Below, one piece after another: positions 49,691 through 60,533 of a stretch of DNA of 64,000 bases. Each line of letters starts with the position of its first letter. The first letter of the stretch is position 1. The notes under the pieces were generated by a model. The model saw only the letters and a list, made by a program, of their open reading frames with translations. It made no database searches and was not told the origin of the DNA. The position numbers were made by a program, and so were the translations under genes. The DNA is taken from contig CAXKVV010000004.1 of assembly GCA_964058805.1 (NCBI GenBank), forward strand, positions 186,001-250,000, given 5' to 3'. Source of the DNA: Schoenoplectus triqueter. Its lineage: Eukaryota > Streptophyta > Magnoliopsida > Poales > Cyperaceae.

Positions 49691-50981
49691 AATAGGTGAT
49701 ATGGTCGACTCGGATCCACTCATGGAGTACGAGGCTGATCCCGACCTCGCGTACGTAGACGTCAATTCAAAGACGGGCGTGCTACCTCCGGAGTAGAGCG
49801 ACTCCACGATCCTCACCAGCGCTCTTAGGTGTGATTTCCTGAGATTTGATTTTCTTTCTTTAGAAATAGAAACCCAAACTCGAAAATAAACTGTTTTAAA
49901 AAATAAATCGAATTGCAGTAATTTCTGACCAAATACTGTTTAGAGACCAAATTTTGAACGGTCATTGTATATGGTAAATTGACCAACATATTTGGGATAT
50001 ATCCGTATTCGCATGTCATATCATGTCATTATGCATATATATAGGATAGGATTAGAACTCAGAAATTAGTCCCGAGATAGAACTAGATTAAATATAAAAT
50101 AATAAGTTGTCAATTTTAATTATTAGGATAAACTATTATTATTATCATTATTAAACAATTAAGTTAGTCAGTTAATCATGCATTAAATGCATAGGAGTGT
50201 TCAGAGACAGACTAGGTGATCTCAATCTGAGATTGTCTTATATAACCAGACCAACTGGTTACATTCGGTAAACCGATTGGCCCGTGGGGCCCCTTGGTTT
50301 GTATATACGTTGTGCACCTTTGTCTATCGGTCATTCACCAATCTCATCATTTGACGGATTCGACAGTGCCACGAGTGTTTCTCTTTGATCAATATTATAT
50401 TTATTATTAATCAGTATATGATTTGATTCCAAATTAAATTGAGCTAGTAGGATTGAAATGACTTTCAGTGTTTAGTGTGGGCGATCATATTTGAGTCTGG
50501 ATTCTATTCTATTTTATTATTTTATTTTATTTAGTCGGTTTATTTGAGACCTCAGTATTTCTGAAAGGCTTTCTCTTTTGGCCCCTGGTTGGTACAAAGA
50601 ATCTCTCATTTGTTATTATATCTATTTTCTCATTCACGGATAGTTATCTCTTTTTGGCGATATGGTAACTAAAGTCATATTTTTAATCCATTTATTTTAC
50701 TATTATATTAGTTTGTGAGATAAATTATCATATTCAGAATACCGAGTACGTGCTTTTAGTCGTCACTCTCTTAGGGCATTATCACCCCGGGGGGCCGAAT
50801 TTTTTTAGTATATTCAAGGCATTGGCGCCCGCTTATACCAAAATTTTAAGTTTGTAAGTTGGACCCAAATATATACCCGCTTAGGGAAGTCTCAAGTCCA
50901 GGGCCCGATTACGTGTCCGCTTGTGAATGGTCTGATAATCTACAACTGAAAAATTATATTTCGGGTGTTTTATTTTTGTAT

Positions 50982-50982
<1 letters not shown>

Positions 50983-51033
<51 letters not shown>
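50983..51033. repeat. (TA)n microsatellite
   Basis: About 50 bases of alternating TA directly abutting MITE A. Similar TA runs separate most elements of this cluster. Confidence 0.9.
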
Positions 51034-51037
<4 letters not shown>

Positions 51038-51422
51038 GTCTACTGCGCTTCGCAGAGCACAATAAGGTGTGTGCTTCGGCTTTAAATTTTTAATTTCAAA
51101 CTAGATATGAATGATCTGAACCGTTCAATCTAATCTTCATATGAAAGTATATAAGCAAACTAAATTTTACATTTTTTAGAGTTTATTTGCTATTTTTTTG
51201 GATTGGGAGAAAACCATTGTTTTGGATGAACCAAAATTCTCAAATCAAGTTTGAAATTAAAAATAGCAAATAAAATCTAAAAAATATAAAATTTGGTTTT
51301 CTAATATATTTTCATATGGAGATTAGATTGAACGGTTCGGATCATTCATATCAAGTTTGAAATTAAAATTTTGGAGCCAAAGCACACACCCTATTGTGCT
51401 TTGTGAAGCGCAATAGACTCAC
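51034..51422. mobile_element. Palindromic MITE A
   Basis: 389 bp, a near-complete inverted repeat. The left arm opens GTGAGTCTACTGCGCTTCGC and the right arm closes GTGAAGCGCAATAGACTCAC. The inner arms AATTTCAAACT...GAACCGTTCAATCTAATC and GATTAGATTGAACGGTTC...AGTTTGAAATT also pair. TA runs on both sides leave a TA target duplication possible but not provable. No coding capacity. Confidence 0.8.
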
Positions 51423-51442
51423 TATATATATATATATATATA

Positions 51443-51824
51443 ATGAGGCTATGGTGCTTCGCAAAGCACAAAATCTCCTGTGCTTCGCGTCCGTATCTCG
51501 AATTTGAAAGTTCAAACGGCCGATCCAAACCGTTGAACATGATCTTTATATTGAACTATCTTTGGAGATCAAAATTTATATTTTTTTTGAATTTTTTTGC
51601 TATTTTTTAGATAGGTACAAAATCGCTAGTTTTGGATGGTGCAGAAATCGTTGGATTAGCAAACTTTGTACCCATTTAAAAAATAGCAAAAAAAATTAAA
51701 AAAATATAAAATTTGATTTCTAAGGATATTTCAATATGAAGATCATGTTCAACGGTTTGGATCGGTCATTTGAACTTTCAAATTCGAGATACGGACGCGA
51801 ATATATATATATACCATAGCCTCA

Positions 51825-51827
<3 letters not shown>
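51443..51827. mobile_element. Palindromic MITE B, copy 1
   Basis: About 385 bp. Left end ATGAGGCTATGGTGCTTCGC, right end CCATAGCCTCACT. The arms pair over ACGGACGCGAA/TTCGCGTCCGT, CGAATTTGAAAGTTCAAA and AACCGTTGAACATGATCTT. A TA run has replaced part of the right terminal repeat. Confidence 0.75.
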
Positions 51828-51859
<32 letters not shown>

Positions 51860-51862
<3 letters not shown>

Positions 51863-52264
51863 AATCTACGGTGAGCTTAAGCTCACGGAAGACTTCCGTG
51901 AGCTTAGCTCAAAAAATATAACAAATAATCTCCAAATTTTAATTTTTCAATCTCATTAAATTCTTCATATTGAAATCTTATGGGGTACAAAAATTTGGAA
52001 TGTTTCGAGTTTTCTAAGTCGCTCTTTTCAATTTTTGAAAATCAGCTCCAAAAATAATAATAAAATATTTAATGTTTGTACATTATTTTAAAATTTTGAA
52101 AAGAGCGACTTAAAAAACTCGAAACATCCCAATTTTTTGTACCCCATAAGATTTCAATATGAAGAATTTAATGAAATTGAAAAATTAAAATTTGGAAATC
52201 ATTTGATATATTTTTTGAGCTAAACTCACGGAGGTCTTCCGTGAGCTTAAGCTCACCGTAGATT

Positions 52265-52267
<3 letters not shown>
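51860..52267. mobile_element. Palindromic MITE C, copy 2
   Basis: 408 bp. GTAAATCTACGGTGAGCTTA pairs with TAAGCTCACCGTAGATTTAC exactly. Inner arms ATATTGAAATCTTATGGGGT and ACCCCATAAGATTTCAATAT also pair exactly. Each end additionally has a small GCTCACGGAAGACTTCCGTG-type palindrome. Same family as 24104-24513, but better preserved and so younger. Confidence 0.8.
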
Positions 52268-52304
<37 letters not shown>

Positions 52305-53127
52305 TTCACAGATTTATATTTTGGATTTCTTTGTCATTGCATGTAATCGCATAATAGCGAATTTTAAAAAAGAGTTACATAGAATTATTAATTATAATTA
52401 TAAATAATTATTATATTGCATTTTGAACATCAGTGTCGATATTTGGGTCCAGACTAGGAAAAAAGATTAAATCTTATGGCTGGATCTAAATTTATACTGA
52501 GTAATTTTTAAATTACTCATGTTTCCACAGTGATTGTGGGATTCAGGTTTATAGGTACGGGATTTACTTTGATGAGAGTGTTAGGAGCAGTCATGCGTGA
52601 TGATAGAGGTGATTCGCTGCATCAGCTTGTGAGCAGGGTAGTTTGATTATGACTTATTGGGTTGTCGGGTTTTATTTCATTCTTTTGGATTTTTATTTGA
52701 GAGATTTTGTTACCCATTCCGATGGAGTCAGCTCCGCCGATGTCGAACGTTATATTTTCTATTTATTCTGGACTGTATATTATTTTATATTATTATTATT
52801 TTATTTATTCTGTGTATTGTATTTTATTCTTTTAGTCTTCCGTACGCACATCTCGTCGTACGTACGTGGTAGGATTAATCACCCTAATTTTGAAGTGTGA
52901 CATCTTGACTCTCGAAAAATTCTTTGTCATGTACACACGCATCATACTTTCGAATTAAACAGCTATAAATAATGTTTTCATTTTTAGAAAATACATAAAT
53001 CTATATTTAAGATGTACATGCAATCAAGCGTGCATAGTATCAAAAAAAATAAAGGAAAAGAAAAGGACTGTTTTTTCCCTCCAACACATAATTATTTCGA
53101 CAAGAGTTATGTCCTAATAGAGTTAGA

Positions 53128-53487
53128 CTATGGTTCTACGCGTAGTAATGATGATCTGTGTATTGTGAACTATTTTTTATCTTCAAAGTTCAAATGATTG
53201 ATCTAATCGTACACAATATTTTGCATATAGAAATCTAGTTGGGATCAAATTTTATATTTTTTAGAATTTTTTTACTATTCTTTAATATAGCTAAAACATC
53301 ACTTGATTTAATTATTATGAGTCATTAAAAAGGTGTGATTTTTCAGTCATCTTAAAAAATAGTAAAAAATATAAAATTTGATCCCCGACTAGATTTTCAT
53401 ACGTAAAACATTTTTACCGGTCAAATCGATCATTTAAACTTTAAAGACGGAGAAACGGTCAGTAGCACGCGGACCATCCATGCTACG
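53128..53487. mobile_element. Palindromic MITE D
   Basis: About 360 bp with arms pairing over TTCAAATGATTGATC / GATCATTTAAACTTTAAAG, ATCAAATTTTATATTTTTTA / ATAAAATTTGATCC and a central AAAACATCAC/GTGATTTTTC region. The ends are diverged and not sharp. Confidence 0.55.
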
Positions 53488-53488
53488 T

Positions 53489-53727
53489 GTATGGTGTTCC
53501 GCGAAGCACAAAATTTTATGTGTTTCATGTCCGTATCTTGAACTTAAAAGTCTAAACAGCCGATCCAAACCATTAAACATGATCTTCATATTAAAATATC
53601 TTTAAAGATCAAATTTTATATTTTTTTTATTTTTTTGCTATTTTTGGATGTGTGAAAATTCACTAGTATTTGATGGTGTAGAAATCGTTAATTCAATAAA
53701 TTTTGTACCCATCAATAAAATACCAAA

Positions 53728-53784
<57 letters not shown>

Positions 53785-53906
53785 GATCTCCAAAGATATT
53801 TCAATATGAAGATCATTTCAACAGTTTTGATTGGCCATTGGACTTTCAAATTCGAGATACAAACGTGAAGCACGAGAGATTTTATACCTTGCGAAGCACC
53901 ATAGAC

Positions 53907-53910
<4 letters not shown>
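53489..53910. mobile_element. Palindromic MITE B, copy 2
   Basis: The left arm has GTTCCGCGAAGCACAAAATT and CATGTCCGTATCTTGAA. The right arm has TTCGAGATACAAACGTG and TTGCGAAGCACCATAGACTC. The loop region holds a TA run of about 55 bases (53728-53779). More diverged than copy 1. Confidence 0.65.
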
Positions 53911-53962
<52 letters not shown>

Positions 53963-53963
<1 letters not shown>

Positions 53964-54321
53964 TTGGATTATTGTGCTATGGATCGGTTCTTCATTTTTA
54001 AAATTTAAATGGTCGATTCAACCGTACAAAATTATTTTTATATAAATATCTAGTTGTAGACCAAATTTATATTTTTTTAAAAAAAAATTATTATTTTTTA
54101 AAATAGTTAGAAAATCAGTTGATTTTATTATTATGAGTCATTCATAAGAAATGATTTTCTAACTATCTTAAAAATTTTAATAAATATAAAATTAAGTTTA
54201 CATCTAGATATTCATATAAAAATTATTTTGTACAGTTGGATCAATTATTTACACTTTGATAATTAAGAATCGGTCTATAATATGAAAGCGATCTGTACTA
54301 TGCATTACACCATAGCATAAC
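53963..54321. mobile_element. Palindromic MITE E, related to D
   Basis: About 359 bp. The left arm (GTTGGATTATTGTGCTATGG, TGGTCGATTCAACCGTACAA) pairs with the right arm (TTGTACAGTTGGATCAATT, CACCATAGCATAAC). A (GA)n run at 53941-53962 and TA runs border it. Confidence 0.65.
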
Positions 54322-54336
54322 TCTATATATATATAT

Positions 54337-54727
54337 GCATTATTGTGATTTGCAAAGCAAAAAAATAAACTTTATTATTTTGGCATGAGATTTCATATCT
54401 CGATAGTTCAAATGGTCAATCTAAGTTTTTTTATAATTTTTTTATGTCAAAATCTTATGGGATATTAAACTTTATGATTTTTTGAGTTTTTTTAGCTACT
54501 TTTTAAATTATTTTAAAAATAGTTTTTTAAGATAAGAAAATAATCAATTTCAGGGCTCTTTTTAAAAATAACTAGAAAGCTCAAAATCATGAAATTTCAT
54601 ATCCCATAAGATTTTGACATAATAAAATTATTTAGCAACTTAGATTGGTCATTTGAGCCATCGAGATATAAAATTTAATGCTAAAATAATAATAAATGTT
54701 TGCTTTGCAAAACACCATAATCTAACT
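54337..54727. mobile_element. Palindromic MITE F
   Basis: About 390 bp. GCATTATTGTGATTTGCAAAGC pairs imperfectly with GCTTTGCAAAACACCATAATC, and TGTCAAAATCTTATGGGATA pairs exactly with TATCCCATAAGATTTTGACA. TA runs lie on the right border and just before the left. Confidence 0.7.
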
Positions 54728-54748
54728 CTTTATATATATATATATATA

Positions 54749-54877
54749 GGTTGACTAAAATACAACGTGTTGCACGGATGCACCCGTGCAATGCGTTAAA
54801 ATCTTAAAATTTAAGTTAAAAATGACCGATTCAAAGCGTTCAATTTGTTTTTCATATTAAATTCTTGTAGAAAATTA

Positions 54878-54911
<34 letters not shown>
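54749..54911. mobile_element. Half of a MITE (G), right arm missing
   Basis: GGTTGACTAAAATACAACGTG and inner sequence ATGACCGATTCAAAGCGTTC have the layout of the left arm of the neighbouring elements, but the sequence passes into a TA run and then unrelated DNA. Confidence 0.45.
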
Positions 54912-54915
<4 letters not shown>

Positions 54916-55734
54916 GTTGGTGTATCATGTTAATTTATGACAACTATACAGGTCTCAAATATACTCATTAATTTTCCAAAATAAAAGTCACCCATCTTGA
55001 AGATAAAATAAAAATTATTTAGAAAATCTCCAACATAAAGGATACTGATGGGCACAAAAAGTCAATTGCCGAAATGTTATAATATGATATTTCTTTTTCC
55101 TCTTATCTTTTTCACTGCTATATATTTTTCAGTTGATGTGATAGACTTTGGCACCTTGTATACCTTTCCTGATCAATCATTGATTGAATAAATTTCAAAC
55201 GCTGGTGTAATCTGATTATTTGCATAATGGTTCATTTGAAGATGAGAACTGACACTGACATTTCATCTGTGATAATATATAGGAGAAAATATATGTCTAT
55301 TCAAGAGAAGATAGTGATAAAATAGTGATTTTTCGGTTAACGTGAGGATAGTAAAAATATAATGCTACTCTGAATGATAAAAATGTTGTTTAGATCGTTT
55401 GTTTGGGATAGTAATGGAGAGTTAAGAAGAACGGTAGTTATTCTATCTCCTTCACAGAATAGCATATAGTAGCTATTTTTACTGTTTCAGAATAGTAGAT
55501 TTGCATTTGAATGCACAACTGTCATTTCTATTTTAAAAACAGTAACTATTCTGCAATAATGATGACTAAGAAAAAAAGAAAAATATGTACCAACGGTGCA
55601 ATGTGAGAAAAAATAAAATAAATAATATTGGTGAAGTGGTAAATTGGTAATGCTCTCTAAATATCAAATTGGACCGATGATCATTTTGCTATAAATTTTG
55701 AGACCCAAAATAATTAACATAATCATTTCTTAAC
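54912..55734 (-). repeat. Probable copia LTR region with a hAT-like MITE copy
   Basis: Follows, in minus-strand sense, the polypurine-like GAGGGGAGTG at 55734-55743, where a copia 3' LTR starting TGTTAAGAAATG would be expected. The stretch 55298-55555 resembles the MITE at 27964-28299 in inverted sense. The far LTR edge was not found. Confidence 0.4.
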
Positions 55735-55894
55735 ACTCCCCTCAATTAGAGGTGTAAATGTCAAATATCCTTAATTTGTTAATATTTTTGTGAAATAATT
55801 GTAGGTCTAGTCCTTTAGTGAACACATCGTTAGTTGATCATCACTCTTGATAAATGGTGTCTCTATATCATTTGATTGAATTTTTTTGAATTAA
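55735..55894 (-). pseudogene. C-terminal end of a Ty1/copia polyprotein
   Basis: On the minus strand IQSNDIETPFIKSDDQL leads into a shifted VFTKGLDLQLFHKNINKLRI, the usual end of copia RNase H, followed by a stop and a polypurine-like tract. Single-base losses break the frame. It continues, across the insertion at 55900-60533, the copia sequence at 60534-61870. Confidence 0.7.
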
Positions 55895-57017
55895 ATGATT
55901 GTTTACCCCTGAAAATTTGGGAAATTAAAAAAGCAATTTGGGAAAAATGATTTAAAAATTCAAGCAGAAATTTTAAAAGACAAAAAAGCTTAATTCAAGC
56001 CCAGAATCACCAAGCAAAAGAAGAATTCATAGAAATACTCAAAAATTAAAATTCTTAAGAAAAAAATTAAACGTCAAAGCCCTAGAAATTCAAATTGAAA
56101 ATCTCTTCGAAATCTAAAATCTCAAAACTCAAATTTTATGGAAAAATCAAATTTTCCATAAAATTTTGAGAATTTTCATATATTACTTGATATTTTTGGA
56201 GTTACAAAAGTAAAATAAATTCCAAATTATCAATTAATATAATAAAAATAAATAAGATTAATTGATACTTGATTATGGGACAAAATGGTAAATAAAAATT
56301 ATCATAAATTTTATTATATTTCAAGGATTTTTTGAGAAAATTTTGGTGCAATTTGGACAAAGAGATTTTGAGAAACAATTTAAAAGCAAAGAAGAAATAA
56401 AAAAAATCAGCAAATGGAGGGCTCCAACTAAAAATCAAAATGGAGAGGAGCCAAATTCGAAAATTCTCATGTGCTACAGTACCGAGTTTGCTCCACTATT
56501 TCAAAACCGAAAATGGCGATGGTGCTCCCGTTCGATAAAAACTCACATATTATATGCCGTTGGAAAGAACACGGAGAGAATAACACAAAGAGATGAAGAA
56601 CTCGCGAAATGGTTGAGCAGTTTGAGAGAAAACTGAAGGAGAGAAATTTCTGATCTAAAAATAAAATCGACCAATTTGAGCCATAATTGATTAAATTGAC
56701 ACTTCAAACACTTTCTCCATGGTCACAAGAGATTTTTTGAGGGCTTGGTTGAATTTCAAAAGCTTCAAACTGGTGAGACCACGAACTCGCAAATCAGGTC
56801 AAAAACCAAGTTGGTCAAACTCTATACCAGAGCATTTTATTGATTGAATAAACATTATAGATCAATTTCTGGGATTAATTAGATACTAATCAAGCTTTGA
56901 AACACGAGAAATGGTGAAGAAATGAAGGAGAATGATTATGAGGCTTGAAATCGGGTTTGAAGGCAAAAACGAGTTTCGGGTGCATAATTGGGATCCGGCA
57001 AGGGCTAAAATACAGGA

Positions 57018-57052
57018 AGGGAGTGGCAAGAACGAAGGGAGTGGCAAGAACG
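57018..57052. repeat. 17-bp direct duplication
   Basis: GGGAGTGGCAAGAACGA is repeated in tandem inside the 4.6-kb insertion. Confidence 0.8.
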
Positions 57053-58179
57053 TGTTTAAAGCTCTAGAACCTTCTAGAAGTCCCTAGAATCATCTGGTGA
57101 CCAAGTGGTGATTGGGGATGGTAAATTTATAAATTTTCAGCAAACATAACAAACTCCACTTGTGCTCCACTTGTACTCTCAGCTGTTAGAACACATTTAA
57201 AACACTTAGAACTGGTATAATACACCGCAAAACGTTCAGAAGAGTATGAGAAGATGAATAAAAGGAGTTGGTACATGAATTGGTCAAAGAAAAGTGAAAC
57301 TGATCTCATACACCCATCTACTACCCCATAGGCCTATTTAAATTTCTCTTCTACTTCAAACACAAGACACACAATCTATCCCAAGCTGAATGTTAATCCA
57401 AAACGCTGTCAAAACTAATTGAAGCTCAAGTTAGACACTAAACAATATCCAATCTTAGAGTTGAGATCAAAATCAAGCCCAAAGATACAAGATTCAATCA
57501 ATTCCTCTTCTACTCAAGCTATAAATTAGGTCTAGGTAGGTCTCTCTTCTGTAAATATAGATATCAAAAGTGCATTGAGATGAAACTTTTCATTTGTAAT
57601 ATCGATTTTTCTTCTTTTCCTTGACGTTTTTATGTTGCAATTCGATCATTTTGTTTTTTTCCTTTTGTTTTGGCTCAAATCTACATAAAAACATCATTGA
57701 ATACTAGATTGATGTTAAGTAATGCATTTAAACCATTTAAGATCAATGAATCCCTTATAAACGCAAAATCAACCATAAAATAGCTGAAAATGCAATAAAA
57801 AAAAATGGGATGAGCTCTACTCCAAATATTATGAAACTTTCAGATCTTATAGAAATAAGTCATATGAATCTATAAAAATTGATATTATTTTTTTTTATTT
57901 TTCTATAAAAAGTTATAGCATTTTTAAATCTGAAAAACAGCAAATACTGGTACAGCATTTTCCTCTTTTGCCCCTAATCTGATTCGAAAATAAAAAATCA
58001 TAACTCTGCTACTCAAATTTAATTAAAATTTTGTGAGCATCTAGATCTAGTTATAGTGCATCTCTCTGTAAATTTTCATTATTTTTAGAGCTTCGTACGA
58101 TTTTATATGAATTTATGAATTTTTAACTAGTAGATTATAATCTACTTCATAATAAAATAAAAATAACTCTATAAACTTT

Positions 58180-58400
58180 TGTGCCGGCTGAGTTCATTCG
58201 TAAGCTCATGGCTTTAAAGAGTTATAAGGCATGTGCCAGCTGAGTTCAGTCGTGAACATTTGTCTTCACCTAAAATACAAAAATTATCTTTATAATTAAT
58301 AAAACTCTTCTAAATCTCGTGCCGGCTAATACAAAGTCGTGAGCCCTTGATTTTGAAGAATTATAAGTCTTGTGCCGGCTAATATAAATTCGTGAGCCCT
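58180..58400. repeat. Tandem GTGCCGGCT-type repeat
   Basis: Four units carry GTGCCGGCT followed by AGTTCATTCGTAAGCTC or a variant (AGTTCAGTCGTGAAC, ATACAAAGTCGTGAGCCC, ATATAAATTCGTGAGCCC), spaced irregularly about 50-90 bp apart. Confidence 0.7.
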
Positions 58401-58849
58401 TACCGTTAAGAGAAATCAATAACTAAAAGAGTTTAAATCGGAAATTAAATTATTTTCTAAAAATAAAAATATGTTTTTAGTTTTTTCTAAATTTTATTTG
58501 GATCTTCTTTGCTAAATAGACTCAAAAGTGCAATAAAACGATTTTAAATAAAAAAGTTTTCCGCATAAAGATTGTTCGTCATAACCTTAGTGATATTATC
58601 ATGATCAGGTTCAAAAAGTTTCTTAAACAGATTTTTTTCAAAAATATCAAAAATACCCTCAGTTGTCCAGTTCAGTCCTTTATCATAAAAGAATTAAAAA
58701 ACTGTACCGATCCGTGAATGTGACATATATATATTATTTTATATTCATAAAATAAATATCAAGAGGAGCTTGTATATAAATTTTCATACAAAAATACACT
58801 GTAAATGTCTTTCAAATAAGCAAAATAATCCTGACAGTTCTTGATTTTA

Positions 58850-59335
58850 ACAAAAATAATATGGTAATAAAAAATATAGAGATAATATGACAATGAAAAT
58901 AATAAAGAAAATAATAATATGATAATAAAAATAATAAATAAAATAATTTGATAATGAAAATAATGAAAGAAATAATAGAATAATAAAAATAATATGATAA
59001 ATAATAAAAATAAAAATAATATGATTATGAGATAACAATGAAATAATGTGACATAATAATAAAATATATGACAACAGAAATAATAACGATGATAAAATGA
59101 TGATATTAATAAAAATAATAACGATAACGATAATATAATGATAAAGACGAAAATAAAAATAATGATAAAAATGATGATGATGGCATGATGATAAGAGCAA
59201 TGATAATGAAAATTAAAATAACAAAAGAGACAATAATGATAATAATAAAATGAAGATAATGATGAGGATGATGATGATGATGAGGATGATAACATGATGA
59301 TGATGATGATGATATAGTGATAAAAATAATCATCA
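58850..59335. repeat. AAT/GAT-rich low-complexity stretch
   Basis: About 490 bases built of imperfect AATAAT, GATAAT and GATGAT units. It opens long but meaningless reading frames of Ile, Phe, Tyr, His and Ser on the minus strand. Those frames are not genes. Confidence 0.85.
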
Positions 59336-59375
59336 AGACGCTAGCTATCTCCAAAGGCTGATGGTGTACAAATAT

Positions 59376-60250
59376 TGGACTGATCTGTTTGTAAGTCCAT
59401 AACCTGACAAACTAGAGGTGCTGAACTGATCTGTTTATAAGTTCATCCTCTAGTACGTCTACCTCAATGTTGAACCGGATCAGTGCTTCGAGTTTAATCT
59501 TGTGTGTATGGTGATCCTGGGTTTACGAATTCGTTGAGTACTTGGAATTCGTGATCTAGAAGATCAGTAAGATGATCATACGGGCTATATCCATTATCTT
59601 CTGATACATGGGTCTTGAACTATCATGTTTAAGTTCACGACCTGACTAGTAAGATTGAATTGATCTGTTTATAAGTTCATCTTCTAGATAGTGAGATTGA
59701 ACTGATCTGTTTGTAAGTTCATCCACTAACACACTTGCCTCAATGTTGAACTAGCTTTGTGTTTTATGTTTAACTTTGTGTGTGTAGTGATCCTAGGTTT
59801 ACGAATCTGCTCAGTACTTGGAATTCATGATCTAGAAGATCAGTAAGATGTGCATGCGGACCATATCCGCTAATCTTTTGATTTATCAATCTCAAGATCG
59901 ATTGGCATAGCGCATCAAGTCGGATTTTGTGTGATTGGTCATTGGCTAGTAAAATTGAACTGATCTGTTTGTAAATTTTTCTTCTAGATCAATTAAGATT
60001 GAGTTGATCTGTTTGTAAGTTCATCTTTCATGGAGATTGTCCTAATCTGTTTGTAAGATCATCTCCCGGAGTAATAAAGATTGAACTGATCTGTTTGTAA
60101 ATTTGTCTTTTACTACTTCATAAAGATTGAATTGATCTGTTTGTAAGTTCATCTTTTACTATCTCATATGGATTGAATTGATCTATTTATAAGTTCGTCC
60201 TCCACTATTCACGTAAATTGAACTGATATGTTTATAAGTTCATCATATTT
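59376..60250. repeat. Tandem array of TTGAACTGATCTGTTTGTAA units
   Basis: At least ten copies of CTGATCTGTTTGTAAGTTCA with variants, each followed by a TC-rich CATCTTCTAG-like piece, spaced about 40-60 bp in the later part. A larger block (GATCCTGGGTTTACGAATTC ... GATCTAGAAGATCAGTAAGATG) is itself repeated near 59510-59580 and 59780-59850, giving a two-level repeat structure. Confidence 0.8.
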
Positions 60251-60533
60251 CTCAATGACCCCTAATCACTTGACGACTTGACCATTGTTTAACTATTATA
60301 TGTGCTTTCTCCTTTCGAGATCCAGAGGTGCCTCGAGGTTAAGAGCCCAGGGTAATTAACGGTGGGGGTTTGCGCCCAACGGAATCTATAAGAACTCACA
60401 ATCTCTAAAAACTCTAAATGTGCATCCCATGTTCATAATATACCATTCTCAATGCACGCTTAGAGGGATCTCTGTGTCCTTCTTCCGTAATCCATCGTCC
60501 CGAGCGGCGAGACGCGTGAAAAAGGGTCGCACA

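Larger units (their letters stand above)
49533..52903 (+). repeat. Possible LTR-derived region with three nested MITEs
   Basis: Runs from TGACACCCTATAAATA to GAAGTGTGACA, ends that would suit a gypsy LTR, and includes a GC-rich patch at 49701-49796 that reads as a 31-codon frame. MITEs at 51034, 51443 and 51860 interrupt it. No target duplication is visible, so the unity of this region is an inference. Confidence 0.3.
55900..60533. mobile_element. 4.6-kb TGT..ACA insertion in a copia element, probable giant solo LTR
   Basis: Starts TGTTTACCCCTGAAAATTTG and ends GGGTCGCACA, with 5-bp direct repeats ATGAT on both sides (55895-55899, 60534-60538), exactly at the point where the copia reading is interrupted. 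TG..CA ends and a 5-bp duplication are the marks of an LTR retrotransposon insertion. No gag, pol or internal second copy of the end sequences was seen, so a solo LTR is the simplest reading. The interior holds tandem repeats (58180-58400, 59376-60250) and a low-complexity stretch. Very large LTRs with inner tandem repeats are known in Ogre/Tat-type gypsy elements. Confidence 0.6.

Noticed and set aside
49701..49796. 31-codon GC-rich frame starting MVDSDPLMEYEADPDLAYVD
   Set aside because: Composition stands out but it sits in a probable LTR region and has no known relative I can name; not called as a gene.
56343..56636. 97-codon plus-strand frame
   Set aside because: It lies inside the 4.6-kb insertion and shows no retroelement or host domain; probably chance.
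58759..59354. Long minus-strand frames of 178, 117 and 82 codons
   Set aside because: They are products of an AAT/GAT low-complexity stretch: composition almost only Ser, Phe, Tyr, His, Ile, no domain, overlapping each other in several frames.
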